Assembly: GCF_030704535.1 (NCBI RefSeq)
Contig: NC_081811.1
Span: 609,501-673,500, forward strand
From: Vitis vinifera
Lineage: Eukaryota > Streptophyta > Magnoliopsida > Vitales > Vitaceae
Direction: 5' to 3'
Length of the DNA: 64,000 bases
The notes below the pieces were generated by a model that saw only the letters and a program-made list of their open reading frames with translations, was not told where the DNA came from and ran no database searches. How positions within the stretch are numbered: the stretch's first letter is position 1; every line of letters begins with the position of its first letter. Shown piece after piece: positions 1 to 24,700 of the stretch. The position numbers and the translations under genes were made by a program.

Positions 1-3000
1 CAAGTTTCCAATTTAAATTTTTTTGGTCCTTGAATCTCAAGCATGAATCCTTATATCAAGAAGGCACCTAGTACATGATGAGACCATTTTATTTCAATGG
101 TTAAAATTTTTCACATTATAAAATGAAAATACAATACGAAAAAAATATGGAATGTTATTGAATTTGAATGAATTCCATCAAAGGTGTTGAATAAAGAAGG
201 TAGATCAAAAGTTTGCACCATATTGACCCTTTCAGGTTTAAAAAGGGTTTGTCCTCATTGTGCTAAAACAACATAATTATATTTATCCAACAAACAAAGC
301 CTAAGTTGAGTATTCACTTATTCTCAAAGACTAATCTTATAGCCTACACAAATGATAAATTAATTACACACCCAAGGAATTTTACATTTTCAACATCCTT
401 GCATCATATGTTATATAAGAAAATCCTTGATTTCACTTCTTGTGTCAATAAAAACTAGTGTCATATTATTAGTTCAATAACATAAAGATAAAAAAATCAT
501 TCACAAAAAAAGTATACGAGGTTTAATCTAGTTTGACCAAACATGCTTATGATATTTATGAAGAAGATAAGAATCATTTTACTGAACATGCATAGAGAAT
601 ATCATTCAAAATAGAAAGAGAGAGAGATAGCCATTAAACTTTGATCAAACATCTTATATTTCCGACTCCATTTATTTACATCCGCAATAGCGAGCCTTCT
701 AATTTTATGAGAAAATTCCAAATATATAAAATATTGTATATTATGCCATAAAAGTAAATATATACCGAATAAGAACTTGAAGCTCTTTCCAATATTATGC
801 CATAAAAGTAATAGCATGCAGCAGGATCAAGATATAACAGACGATTCCCCTCAGACTACTGCTACCAGAGAAAGCCTAGCTAGTTCAGTAATCTTGAGCA
901 TTTTTCAGAGCTAGATACATCTTATGTGCTTAAACACACTGGAACTAGTGGAAAGGAGACTGGTTTTTGGATCAAGATAAGGTGCCTGCATGTGGAAAAC
1001 GATATTATTCTTGTAAGTTACTTCAAAAAGAGATCATTTGACATAAATTGAAATTAAATTGCTCCATATTCTTATGAGTTTCACAATGTTGTTCATGCAC
1101 AGATGTGGGGGCATAAACATGACCCCAAAAAAAAAAAATCCTGGCCAGAAATAATTGTACTTTAGTATCCCAAGACAGTTTGTTTTTTCGTCATGGCTAG
1201 AGTCCATAAATTTATGAGACAGCTACATACCTCCAATCCAGTTATATCATAATTTCTTTGGCATGGATTCAGAGAGGGTGCATGGTGAGTACTCAATGTT
1301 AACATCTGCAGAACAGGATAAAATGAAGTAAAAATTAACTTTTCAAATTATTGTTGACATTGATTTCCTAAAAACATTGATCACTAAGCCACAAATGCAT
1401 GTTTTATTAGAAGGGAATACTCTTTTAGACAGAAAGAACATGTTTTCTCTTCCAGATGAAGAGTTTTGACTCTATGTTGAAGCACAAAATCTCCTAGAGC
1501 TGCATGTCATGATGAAATGATGCTATGCTTCCAAAATGCTAGCTTCTATCTTCTACAATTGCAACCATGTATGGTTTTTTAACCTAAAAAACACCTACAT
1601 AATATATAGCAATGAGATTCTCATATATATATATATATATAACAAGTATGAGGTAAATTTAATAAAATTAATTATCTTAATGTTTAGAAAAAAATACAAA
1701 TAGGCCAAATATCAATTCTAATACCTTGTCATGCCAATATGGCTAAGAAACACAGTTGATGGATCAGTTAGATCGATGGAGCCAAAGTTGGAAGCAGTAC
1801 CGTCTCCTTATCAGATACTTCATTGCAGTTGTGTAAGCTTAATGAATAAGATCAATTGGCCAATTATCCAAGAAACTTCAATGAATGCTGGTTGAAATTA
1901 AAGAAATATCTACATAAATACTTTCAATAGGAAAAAAGTGCATTGGATATATTTCATATGGGATTTGTTAACAGTAATAGTGAATATAAACCTTAAACAG
2001 CTCGGTTTCATTACTAATGCAGTTTGCAACTTCGGAAACTTTTTCAATACTTGCAACATTCTGAAGAAGTTAAAAAATATTTGAAGCAAGTAGAAAATTC
2101 GCCAACATTCAACACAATTTTTGCTAACCAAGTAATCTATGTAGTCGATCACTTTGTTCTTGATCATGTCGACATTAAGGGTTGGCAAAGAAAAATCTTC
2201 CCGCTTGTTCATGGGAAGTTTGGCCTAGGGCTAGAAAAAGAGGAAGCCCCCACGCCATCAACCGGTTAATTTTCTGAATTTGTCCCAGGGTTAGGCTTCT
2301 TTTTCCTGTTGTCAACAGACTACAATGTAAAACAGCTTAAATTTCATATATTAAAGACAAATAATTAATTTGAAAATAATATCAATTTATCAACAAGCTT
2401 TGAATAATAATTATTGTATATCGATTCTCCATAAATAAATAAAAAATGACATGTGGCATAATTAAGCGACCAAATACGGAACTAGAGTCTCTTTAGATAC
2501 ACAACATTCACATCTCTAGGCCTCTAAGAAAAATTAATCCTAGCTAAAAAATATATTGAAAGATTTGTTAGGGATCAATACTAGTGATGAAGTGATTAAT
2601 TAATTCAATATATATAGTATTGGGAGTACTAAGATTTGTTTCAACTACCAAAAATAGGTCTGAAGAGAGCCTATATGACATGGAGCGAAAAATCAGATAA
2701 ACTAATTAAAGATCAACAAAATGAGGCAAGCAATGAAAATTCAACAAAGATCACATGAACAAACAGATGTTGCATGACAAAAATTAACTATATGCATACT
2801 TAAGATCTAACCTTTGTGTTTATTTTTAGCTTCTTCAAATCCACCCTTCATTTTTAAAATTAAATCTGAATACCCTAAACAAATCCCTCACCATAGTAAG
2901 CAAAACAAGCTCAATCGAAGAGAGAAAAAGGTAGAAAAATAATGGAAACCACTTAGCCGTTTTGAGACAACCTTTTGGCAAACAGTGAAAATGTATTTAA

Positions 3001-3659
3001 CGAAATCAATGTTTATTTGAGAAGATTTTAGGCATTGTAATTATGACGTTAATTGTCCTATGACAATATATATAGAATTTGCTGCATATACACTAATGAA
3101 TTCTTGTTTTACAAAATGAGGTATATAGTACTCATCATTATGTAGCCTTTGTTGCCAAGAAGCATATATATGAAAAGAAGAATTTAATTATCAACTTTCA
3201 TTTTTATGTAGGGCTTTGAATGGGGGAGTAGAGACTTGCTTGGATAGCTAGATAAATTAATCAGTCCATTGCTTCCTTCTCCATGAGAAAATTGTTTGTA
3301 CTTCTGAAATCATGAAAAGCAATTACTTATGAACACTTAATGGAGAAAAATGGCAAGAATTGAAAGTATGATGAATTTATGAGTGGCACTGGACATATAT
3401 ATTTGGTCATTGTTTCTTTGGGTAATTGGTTACCCACTTAATGTTGTCAATGGTGTGTCATGAAGTTCTACTTCCTTCAAAATTTTTTAAGATTGTTGCA
3501 TATTAGTATTAATTATAATCATAGATTCATAATGAAATTGGGAATGATGGTCTGAGCTTCAAATTTATCAGAATCTAGTTATATGCATGGACTAAAGTTA
3601 AGGTCTAAGGGGGTAACACTTGTTTATGGTGGTTGAAATATAGAGATTCCAAACAAGAT
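1..3659. other. Gene-free AT-rich intergenic DNA
   Basis: No gene could be supported here. The stretch is AT-rich with short open frames only. Opposite-strand frames of 81-100 codons at 1910-2269 overlap each other, match no family I recognise and lack splice context. A short (TA)n run lies near 1621-1640. The region ends at the target-site duplication of the solo LTR that begins at 3660. Confidence 0.6.
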
Positions 3660-4104
3660 TGTCAAACCAAGGTTTGGTTAATCTTGATTTTGATAATAAC
3701 AAAACAAGGTTTAGAACTAATGATTATATTTCAAGTGTGATTAAGTAAGACGAATTCCAAAGTGGCAATCACAAAGACAAATCAAGCCAAAGAGAAATCA
3801 TGAAGAAGAAGACCACCTCAAAGAGAAGTGTTTTTCAAGACCCAAGCTTCATAAGAACTCTTTGTAAGGTTATTGGTGCACTAGGATTTTCATCCATTAC
3901 ATTCTTTACTTATGCACCAAAATCATCGAAGAGTTATTTTGTTTTAAATATTTTAAGAATTGGATGACTTCATGTTTTCAACTAAAATCTTATGTTAAAT
4001 GTCTTTCAAACTTGTTTTAAAAGGTTTTAAGTTGGAAAAGTTGGTTGTTGAGCCAAAAAACGGCTCAACCGGTTGAACCGGATGAGGAACCGGTCGACAG
4101 CAAG

Positions 4105-4200
4105 CTCAACCGGTCGAGGTCCGGGTCAACCCCCAGCTCAATTGATCGAGGTCCAAGTCGACCCACAGCTCAACCGGTCGAGGCCCGGGTAGACCCCCAG
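4105..4200 (+). repeat. Three 32-bp GC-rich tandem repeats inside the solo LTR
   Basis: Three consecutive 32-bp units begin at 4105, 4137 and 4169, each opening with CTCAACCGGTCGAGG or a close variant, and a fourth partial unit starts at 4201. The core CAACCGGTTG is palindromic and recurs on both sides (4060-4100 and 4250-4390). The GC content contrasts sharply with the rest of the window. The array lies in the U3 part of the LTR, upstream of its TATA box, where enhancer-like repeats are common in plant retrotransposons; that role is inference. Confidence 0.85.
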
Positions 4201-4423
4201 CTCAACCGGTTAAGGGTGCAAAAAACTTTTTCTTTCTTTCAGAACGGTTGTTCAACCGGTCAAGGTTGAACCTCAATCGGTTGAGGTCAGGTCGAGGTTC
4301 GGTTGAGGTCCGGTCGAGGCCCAACGATCACCTGTCAAGCATTTAATGCTAACGACTAATCAACCGATCGACCCCTAACTTGACCAGTCGAACCCCCAAA
4401 CGGCTAGTTTGACTTTTCTCTTC

Positions 4424-4430
4424 TATAAAA
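4424..4430 (+). promoter_or_regulatory. TATA box of the solo LTR
   Basis: TATAAAA in the context CTTCTATAAAAAG, about 765 bp from the LTR 5' end. It would direct plus-strand transcription into the R/U5 portion and out towards the flank. Activity is not shown by sequence. Confidence 0.55.
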
Positions 4431-5035
4431 AGATTATAATCTTCATTGTTTAAAGAGCTTAACCTTCCCAAACCTTTCTTGATTATATTTGAGCCTTGGA
4501 AGAGTGTTTTTTAGTGCACCATTGTTCTAAAACTTGCATATTCTTAGTGCATCTTTTAATCCTAGTTTTCTTATATCATTTGAGCTTAAAGTTCTTGTGT
4601 TAGGATTTTTGTGAGATCATTTACTTGTAAACCTTTGAGAAGAAGTCTCTCAAGAGTATGGTATCTCTTAAGAAGTGTAAAGGGTGCTTGGAGCCAAAAG
4701 TCCAAGATGGTGAATTGAAACCATAATCCAATTGTATTGCTTGAAGGCTTGGTTTGGAAGCCTTAAATTAGTGGAACCTCAAGCTTGGGATTGAAGCTAA
4801 AGAAGAGCGGATGTAAGTCGGGTTGCGCCGAACCACTATAAACTCTTATGTTTGCATTCTCTCTTCCTTACTCTTTAATTTATATGCAATTGTCTTTATA
4901 TTGCTTATTATATACTTGCATATAATTGTCTCTTACATTCACATAGTTTAAATTTGCAAAAAGAGACCATCACCCTATTCACCCCCCCCCCCTAGGGTGA
5001 TTACCATAGGTTGGATTAGCTTAATTTTCCTAACA

Positions 5036-5849
5036 AAGACAAATCTTTGGATTCAAAACTGATAAGAAAATGTTGTAGGGATGCATGATAGATTTAAGTC
5101 ATTAAAAGCATTTCCCTCATTTACTTTTACATCCATCGACAGACTTTCCAATTTATTGATTTCAATCTTAACTTGAATTCTTTCTTCTCTCTTGTAAGTA
5201 CAAAAATCTAGGTTTTCAAGCCCTAAAACTTTATTTGCCTTAAGACACTTTGGATCTTGTCAATTGTTATGCAAAAATAAATGAGCAAAGACTAGCTAGA
5301 TCTAGAATATGAATGAGAACATGAGAAAAAATAATATTTACCATGGTTTTGCAATTTGCTTGCATCCATGGAGAGATTGGAAATCGATTCACTATACATA
5401 AAAGAGTAGTTAAAAACTTAAAAATCTCAACTCAAATGTCTTAATTACACTCAAAAGGACTTCACCATTTCGGTCAAAATCTCTTTCTACATCTCATAAA
5501 AATATTTGGTGTAGAGAAAAACCTATTTTTCTAACAAAATCTCACCATAGAAAACTTATTTTATGGTAATAGAGAAGTTCATACAAAATATTATCCAAAT
5601 CAAAGATTTAGAAATAGGCCAAATGGAAATTTGAGACATTTTTCAATAACCTCCACTTTAACTCAAAGCCCCAAACTTATGAACATCTTCACAATATCTC
5701 TATTAATATACTAAATTATACTCCTTTATAGGTAAAAGTACCCGACCTTCCATCTTTAACAAAATGCGAAACAAATAATATTCAAGGAATGCTTGATTTC
5801 CCTAGGAATTACTTTAGTTAACATATATAATCTCCATTATCCCTATGAT
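5036..5849. other. AT-rich spacer, no gene
   Basis: No open frame of interest. The text resembles non-coding 3'/LTR sequence of the decayed copia element that follows, but no LTR ends could be identified, so it is left unassigned. Confidence 0.4.
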
Positions 5850-8800
5850 ATTTCACACAAACATGTTTTTTTCTAGCATGAAAATTTTGATTCTTTTCCA
5901 AGTGAATGGTATTTTGATTATCACAATGTAGTAATATACTCCCCCACTCAAAGTCAAATTTATTTTTTCAATCAAATAACTTATTTTGTAGCTTCATTAA
6001 TAAAACCATGTACTTTTCCTTTTTCCTAGATAATGCAACGGTATCCAATAATACAAATTCCAATTAATAGATCCACCAACAAAAATGAACAAAAACCTAA
6101 TTATAGACGTCTTTGAATCAAGATCTTTTACATAATTTGAATCAATATATCTAACGATTTTAATAAAATGCACCTTCTCTTTCAAATAAAACTTCTAAAT
6201 TGCAAGTATCTAAGAGGCATCTAAGAATCCATTTTGTAGCATTTCAATACTACTTTTCGAGATTCTCCATATATCTATTAAGTACACTTATTGCAGATAT
6301 GATATTAGGTTGTTACAAACAATCAAATATAGGAGGTAATTAACGACATTAGGGTAAGGAACTTTTGACATAAACCTCACCTCATTCTTAGTACTAGGAC
6401 ATAACTGGGATGATAATCCAAAATGTGTAACAAAAGAGATACTTATCTGTTGGCTTCATTTGTGTTAAATCTTTATAGCACTAATCCATATATTCCTTTG
6501 AGACATCTACAAATAAAGGATTTGCTAAAAGTAAGGGAGAAGAAAGATGATTGAAAAACTTAGATTAAAATAGTAGAAAATATGCTATAGAGTAGGCATC
6601 TTCTTGAAGTTCCCTCACATGGTCCTTTGCCCCAAACAATTTATATAACTCTAGCATTATAGTAAGAGTGACCTAGATTGGAGGATATAAGTTTAAAACT
6701 AATTAGACATTTTCAAAAACATGGTATCTACACAATTGTCTTGCTTTTCACAAATAAATGAACAAAAAAACTTCAAATCCTTGACTTCAATAGTAAACTT
6801 ATAATTAAGTCAGTCAAATATAGGTCGAGTTAAAAACAGAAGCATCTAAAGTATCTACAAGCATTCCATAACCTAAAATTGGGTTGCAAGGAATGAGAAG
6901 TACCACACTTAAAAGCTCGACCCAAACCCTAGAATTACAAAGGCAAGTAGAGGAAAAATATAAGTCAAGGCATACAAAACCCAAGCATTAGAAGTGTCTC
7001 ACAAGCATTATATGGATGGATTGAAAAAAAATTAAAAAAAAAAAAACAAGATACGACCAAGTCAAACTCCATACACTAAATTTGAAGTGTTTAATGCAAA
7101 ACAACCATGAGAGTTTACTCTTGAAAAATCTATCTCCCTTGTGATAGAAAACTACCTAAACATGATAAACATAAATACCTTCATAAATGAGCCCAACAAC
7201 CAAAATACATTGTGCAATTGTGGAAAAGTAATTACAAAAATGGAGCTCAAGGAAGATATCCTAAGCGAGAATAAACCAAAAACAAACTAAAATCTAATGG
7301 AAAGCATGGAGGACATGAAGAGAAGCTAAACCCATGAAATGAACAAAGGGCTTGCACAAGGGAAGAAAGGCCCTCTTTTCAACTACAAAATAATTTTTAT
7401 AACCCTAAAATGTTGTCGTAAACCTCAAACACATGAAGGCATGCAAAGGGGAAAAAAGGCCCTCTTTTCAACTACAAAATAATTTTTATAACCCTAAAAT
7501 GTTGTCATAAGCCTCAAACACATGAAGGCATCATGAGGAACCACCAAAGATCTAAAGGTTAGGGAGGAAATTGTTTAAAAAGTAGGCCTAGGCACAAGCA
7601 ACATTTCTGATGACGAGGGCACTACTCCTAGGTAAGGTTAATTTTAGTCACTTCTCCTAAGATTTTGACTAAATACACAAAGTCAGCATTGATTTGAAAA
7701 ACCATCAAATACCTCTTTTGTTTTGAGTGGGAGTGGAAATAAGTAAAAATAATAAATAAAATGGATAAGACATATATTTAATGAAATTTCAAACCAATAG
7801 AGACTAAGTGTACTTCACTAAAACCTCAAAAAAGGTGAATAGCACAAACCTTTCATTGATATGGGTCATGGCATTGAACTTGTCAACAAAAATGGCAACA
7901 AGCATAGGTGAGGCTGCTAGGTTGGGCACCACTCATTGGGTAGCATGGACTATGTCACCCAAATCATTGATAAGCATGCTTCCCTTATTTCATTTTCCTG
8001 CACTCCTTTCACTTGATTCTTGTACTTCATGCCTTCTAGGAGGCTTCACTACATAGTTATTTGCTTAAAATGTCTACAAGACATCATAAACTAGAGAAAA
8101 GTGTCACAAATTCGAGCATACGCGAGATCGATATTGCAAAATTGGGTGATTGAGGAATGTGGTTGATGATACAAATATTGAACAAAGAATATGATTTCTA
8201 CTCTAATTTATAGAAATATTTGACATCAATCAATTTTTCACTTCCATCTTTAGCTAATCTTTTATTTCTAAAATTTCATTTCAATGATTTACTCTTGTAG
8301 TTGAGTGCTTTTGTTAACAATTTTATTTGTTTTGGTCTTTCTTTCCATACATGCTTTCCACCAATACCACACCTTAGCTCACCAATTACTAGATCCTAAG
8401 GTCTATTCTCTTTAATTCCTTTCTCAAATCCAAGGAATATGCACTTTATTGATTTCAGAATATGCTTTGATCTTTCTTCACTCCGCACATAGACATAAGC
8501 AGGACAACCAAATACTTTAAGAACTAAAAGATCAATTGGCTTACTAGACCATTCTTCTTTAGGAATCTTAAAATTAATTGTCAAACATAGAGACTAATTA
8601 ATTAGATAACAGGTTGTGTTGATATTCTTTGGTAATGATCATTAATTCCATCACATGTACCTAGCACATTCCAATGGTGTTTGATTCATTTTTTTCATTA
8701 CTTCATTTTGTGTTGGAGTTCTTTTACATGTGAAATGTTGAGTGATATTAGAATTCCAATAGCTCATAAACACCTTCCATACTCAAGCTACTTGATATGA

Positions 8801-9300
8801 AATATTTTATGTAGCTTCCTATTTAGTTTTTAACAACCCTTTTCCATTGCTTAAATATCCTAAAGACCTTGATTTGTGTTTCATAAAATAAACCGATAAT
8901 TTTCTAGAATACTCATCGATGAAACAAACAAATAATATACCGACCATGGAAAGAGCTAAAATAGGACATCATAATAAACATAATATGATAACTTGAGACT
9001 GATTTTATGTTGCTTCTTAAAAGAGTTTACAAAGGTCTAGTTTATATCACTACACCTTTTAAGAGATTTTTCATATGTAAATTCTACATGTTCCTCCTCA
9101 CCCAAATATTTGAGATGCACATGTGATAATTTTATATCATCTAAATCTGACTCTTCTTATGGATGGTAAAACTTCAGTGTTGTCTACCAAATTGTATAAA
9201 TTTCAATTCTTTAACTATGTAGTCACATCCCAAAACTCTTGAAATGGGACTCTCACCTCTATGAATCATGGGTGCATGAATTATGGGAAATCTAGTCAAT
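5850..9300 (-). mobile_element. Decayed Ty1/copia retrotransposon (integrase to RNase H remnants)
   Basis: On the minus strand three stretches still read as copia polyprotein. At about 8660-8730 a frame reads like the integrase C-side motif TPxQNxVxxxMNxTxLExAR. At 8396-8584 the following block contains LKVFGCPAYVYVR and SIKCIFLGFEKG, typical of the integrase/RT junction. At 5997-6185 there is a block resembling the RNase H segment (YxDSxYxxDLDxxxSxxxxxFxxxGGSIxW). Their order along the minus strand is correct for a copia element. Between them are stops, frameshifts and probably inserted sequence, so nothing here can encode a protein. The outer boundaries are approximate and no LTRs were recognised. 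Confidence 0.7.
7371..7531. repeat. Tandem duplication of a 72-bp block, offset 89 bp
   Basis: The block at 7371-7442 reappears nearly unchanged at 7460-7531 (for example gtcgtaaacctc versus gtcataagcctc). The few differences suggest a rather recent local duplication within the decayed copia region. Confidence 0.85.
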
Positions 9301-9828
9301 AAAGAAAAAATTAGAAGCAAGGAGATTAACATTGGTTGACCTGAGAATAAAATCCCTTTTAACTCTCCTAAATTGATGTAATATTAGTTAGCTTTAGCAT
9401 ATTCGTCCTTCCTCTTTTTATCATTTTCCCACTTTATTACTTTTTGGTCTGCTATTTACCAATAGACCAACTCCATGGAAGGACGCCCAAAATCCAAATT
9501 CCATTTTGCATACTATAATGCATGTTTCAAGCGATCAGAATATGGACCAAAATCTATACACGGTTCTGCTCATATTCCAAAGGTGTAAATGAAGATAACA
9601 TTCAATATAAACAAAAAGTTACATAAAGTAAAGTTGTAAAGTAAAAATTTACATGACCATTATTTGTACCCTTTTGGGTGCAGTCACATTTGGTCATAAA
9701 GCATGACAACAACACATGTCCATATTCAAAATTAGGGTTAGATTAATACTGTTACAACTGCAATGACTCATCATCTACAGATTTGGATCTGAAACTACTG
9801 ATCTGTTTGCTTGAAAGTCTTGACTTAA
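9301..9828. other. GCN5 downstream region and 3' UTR
   Basis: No gene. The stretch next to 9828 is the expected 3' untranslated region of GCN5, which is transcribed on the minus strand. No convincing poly(A) signal could be singled out in this AT-rich sequence. Confidence 0.5.
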
Positions 9829-20306
<10,478 letters not shown>

Positions 20307-21770
20307 TGTGTTGATTCTGAACGAGTTAGGGTTTTGCAGAGTTTAGGGTTTTAAGGTTGATGAAGATTGAAGCAGTGACGTCCTAGATTGGAACGGTGCC
20401 CACTTCCTATGATTGGCAACCGCCATTTTTAATGTTTTGCCTTTTTTTTTTTTTTATAAATTCTTTAAATAAAAATAAAATTTTCAAATAAAAATCATAT
20501 TTTTAACAGATAGATTTTGAAAAGCACTTAGCTTGTTTGGCCATTCGAGAACGGTTCTCATTGGAAAGTCATCAAAGACGTTCAGGTGTAAAAATTGTTG
20601 TTGGTACTTAAGTCTTCAGATATTGTATACTTATTATATAAAAGTTTTTAAAATATTTTATACCTTTTCAAAATAACTTAAAATAACTCAAATTTATTCA
20701 AAAATGTATTAAAATAATTATCAAATAAATCCCTGATAATTTCTAAAAATTGAGAAATTGATATTTTAATGATCATTTCGCTCCACTTTTTATTTTTATT
20801 TTTAAAATAAAAATTAATAAATAACTTTTATATGAAATATGAAAATATAGAGAGAGAAAATTAAATTAAAAAAATAGACCTAAAATTAATAAATCATTTT
20901 TTTACACTTTTTTATACAAGGATAAAAAAATTTGAAAAAAAAAAACATAAAATTTAACCATTTTTAATTATGATTTTTTTTTCATATTTTCTATGGTAAA
21001 TTAAATATGAAAAATTTATTTTATTATTATTATTTTTTTAAGAACTAGTTAAAGATTGTAAGCTGACCATTAAAATGGTGTTTGTTTTTTGACTGAATAA
21101 AAATACTTTATTGATATTAACCAACGTAAATAAAATGAACTTCTATCAATAAGTTTAATTTAATTATGTTGGCTGATATCAATGAGTTATTTTAAACTTA
21201 ATAGAAAAAACCAAATATTTTAGTTTTTTCTATTCGGCCAAAAAACAAACACTACCTAAATATTAAAAAAACAATGTGATCGGAGTACCAAAATTGTGAA
21301 TCATAACTGTAGAAATTTCATATTAATCAGCCACAACAAGAGAAAATTCACCAACTCCTTATCACACACCAAAAAAAAAACACTAATTAGCAAACAATTT
21401 AAAAGAATGAAGACCCAAGTTCAAGATCCCAGGCTGATAAGGCTTTCAAGGAAGAGACTGCTTTGCTACTATGAACCAAATGCTGATCGACTCTGATTTT
21501 AAGTGAAGTGCACTTTGAAATAATAGACAATCAAAGGGGATCAGTAGATGGCAATTATACAACAATTTCCAGTTTCTAAAGTTACAGACACTACCAGTAA
21601 TGCCATCAGCTGATCCTTTCTTCTTCATCTCTTTACTTTTCTGATCATAAGGAAGGGTCTATTAAGGACCAAAATTCATCAGCGGGCTTCACATATAAAA
21701 AGGAAAAGCTCGCTCCAGGAGAGAATAAAGGCATACCGGTTTGCTTAGAGCATGCATTTTCACAGTTCAT
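20307..21770. other. GCN5 promoter/5' UTR and GTPase 3' flank
   Basis: Between the GCN5 start codon and the stop codon of the upstream GTPase gene, both on the minus strand. The first ~100 bp above the ATG is moderately GC-rich and is probably GCN5 5' UTR and core promoter; no clear TATA box was found. From about 20430 to 21290 the sequence is very AT-rich. From about 21400 to 21770 it is the likely 3' UTR of the GTPase gene. No other gene is seen. Confidence 0.5.
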
Positions 21771-24700
21771 TTAGTCTGATCTCCGCCGATTTGAGCCACC
21801 TTTATGGTTGTTGTATAGAGGTAGTAGTCCTCGCGACCCATGTTTTCTCCTCCCATAACACCGCCAGTAAAGTACTAATATTGCCACTAACACACAAATG
21901 GGAATGGCCCATCTGTCACAAACATGAACAAAAAAACTCAAAACAAGAAATAAAAATATATACCAGTATGAACTTCAAGATATGGTAACAAAATTCTTTT
22001 GATAGATGAAGTATGTCTTGCAGGTTTTTGTAGGAAGGAACTCATGTTCAACACAACTTGTGAGACCATTAAAAGGGTTTCTTTTTACAAATCCTAGAAA
22101 CCATTAAAAGGTTTTTCAAAGGGCACACCAGCAGATTCATGAGCCCTCTGTTAACTGTCTAAATAGGCAATATGGCATAATATAGGAAGCCCTTAAAACG
22201 CCATCCTTCAGGAATAAGAAATGTCAAATATCAAATTGAGTCGAGTAGCAAAGGAAGAAATTGTTAGTTACCTGTCCAGATCAAGGATAGGGCTGTAAAC
22301 AAGGGTTTCCCAAGTCGCTACAATAAAATGCCAAACTGGGTTGTAGTAAAGAGACTCTGCTGACCAAAACATCCTTGTGTATGTCTCCAAGAAGATAAAA
22401 AGAATCCATGCCCCAATTTCAAGCAAAATAAATTTTATGACAAACCGGCCCACCACCACCATGAAGAGGGAGAAGGCCACCAGCCAATTGAAGAGCCTGT
22501 GGTTATACTCCTTAATAAATAGAGATCGAGACTTCTGCATCATCTGCAGATTTATACAGGCACAAACATAGTTATAATCGAGGGAACATAACAAGGAGAC
22601 AGGATATGTAAGATGAATGAAAAATTAATGGCACTTTTGGACACTACAAGAATATGAACTAGTTCAATTGGTTTAATAGAGCAATTTTTTTTATACCACT
22701 CAATGAGTCAGCACTTTTTAATCTCTTATTAAAATTTCAAGAATTGAACTTTCTGTCTTCTAGTGTCATTTAGGGGACATTTCCATTTTCTTGTGATGTC
22801 TCCCTTAAATTTTGTGTTTGGTATTCCTTTCCTTGAGATACTGATGAAACAAAATGAGTTGATTTTCTTTCCATGTAGTTTCCAAATGCTAAACAATTCA
22901 AGAAACTTGAATCAAACTACAATTCCCAACCATCAACCAGAATAAGAAAATAAAAGTAAAATCGCCTATAGAAAAGAGAAATTTGGCCAAACCTTTGTCA
23001 TTCGCTGCTCATAGTTGGTCTTTGAAGGTCCAACACACTCCTTTCCGAAACTTTGGTTGCAGTGAAGGAACCCAGCATTAAATTTTGCCATGGAAGGAAG
23101 TCTAAGGACTTGAAGCTGGTCCATTTTGTCCTCGCATCTAGTATACAATGCCTCACACAGCTTCGACGATTGGTATTCATTTGCTAGAATGAAGTTTTTA
23201 TATATCTACACAGAATTTCGAGCATGATGGGAATGTAGATGATTTTATCACATCATTTATTTCCAATATGGAAGGAAAATATGCATGGACAGAAAATATG
23301 AAATAGGGTCTAGCATTTGAGCCATAAGCCCTAGACAGGGCTCTTAAGCACCATTAAGGGCCTCTGCTCAATGTGCAATGCTCCCAGGCCTGCCACAGGC
23401 TGGGCCATCCTCAGGGTGGTTCACTATGAAAGGCAAAAGGCACAATGGTTGATCAGGATAAAGATATTATCTCCAAGAAAGTTCCCAACTGTTTTGAGTA
23501 AAAAGGGGGTCAGCAGACAATCATTTGATCATCCTAACATTTTATATCATACAGCAAGAGCAGAATTGACCATTTATCAAGTCATGGTGAACTTGCTTTG
23601 ATCACAAGTCAGAACAATTTAAACTCTTGGGCGGGACCCATTAACTGCTAATCTTTCATCTTCTATTTCAGACACGTATACAAAGAACAAAGTGCTCATA
23701 CAGGTCTTTTAATAATCAGATTCCAGATTTCCCAGTAAAAGTTGGAAGTAATTAAGGAAACTTACTGATTAGGTAACTATTGTTATAGCAACTAAATGCT
23801 GCAAGAAATTGACATTACAAACTTGTTCAATTAAGCTTCTGTGTCATTGACTTCATGAGTTTTTATCAAGTATGCAATAGTTTAAGTTAAATAATTTAAT
23901 TGGAAAGAGAAGTCATAAATTCATCTTATCAAGTATTCATCCAAAAGAAAACACACCTTCTGTATTTCTTCGTCAAGTGTTGTGACTGATTTCTTAGCAT
24001 GGTAACGACCAAAATGTTGCTCATCAAAAACATTCATTGCTTCACCTCGAGATCCTTCGTGGGCCTCTAGAAGATATTTCTCTGAGAGAGGTAATGCCAC
24101 TTTACCCATCCTTTCACTATATAGCTTCAAACACCGTTCAAGAATACCCTTATTAAAAACCTCCACAAGAGAGCCTGTTGAAGGAATCTCCCCTTTATTC
24201 AAGGCTTCAAGTATCTGAAATATCAAATTTATAATTGAAGAGAATCGTTAGAAAGTTTATCATAAACTGAATTTGAAAGTTTATTTTCAATATTTCTTAT
24301 CCTTTCCCCTTCTTTCTGTGCAGCCATTTTCTGACCACTTATTTAGTCATTAAATACCTAACTGTGACAAATTATTTGTTCAAATATAACCTCAAAAAAT
24401 TCAACATGTATTATAATAAGAACAAAAAAGGAATGACACGGTAATAACCTCACAGCAAATTACTGCCACAGGACTGATTCCCATTACATGGTTCAGGCTT
24501 GTATCATTTATTTGAAAATTTGGCCCCTTAAGTAATTCATTTGTATTGATTTTTAGAGAAGGGAAATCAGTTTCCATCATCACAATCTAGAACACTGTTC
24601 ATTACTTGGAAGAACCAAAGAGCTTTTTTTCTTCGTTTTTCTCCAAGCCATTGCTAATCAATGAAAAGGGAGGTGCATTTATCCAAGTTTGGGACAAACC

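Larger units (their letters stand above)
3660..5035 (+). mobile_element. Solo LTR of an LTR retrotransposon
   Basis: A 1376-bp unit starts TGTCAAACC and ends TTTTCCTAACA, so it has the TGT...ACA termini of an LTR. The flanking five bases are aagat at 3655-3659 and aagac at 5036-5040, a 4/5 target-site duplication. A TATA box (TATAAAA, 4424-4430) on the plus strand fixes the orientation and places the U3/R boundary roughly 30 bp downstream. No gag or pol lies on either side within an element's length in the right orientation, so it is a solo LTR, presumably left by recombination between two LTRs. A C-run near 4983-4992 lies close to the 3' end. Superfamily (copia or gypsy) cannot be decided from an LTR alone. 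Confidence 0.8.

Noticed and set aside
1910..2269. Overlapping frames on both strands that might be an exon
   Set aside because: No recognisable family, no consistent splice sites, and both strands are open by chance.
4045..4269. 74-codon frame with repeated Pro/Val/Asp motifs
   Set aside because: It only translates the 32-bp minisatellite inside the solo LTR.
22377..22571. 64-codon plus-strand frame
   Set aside because: Antisense of GTPase exon 15; no independent support.
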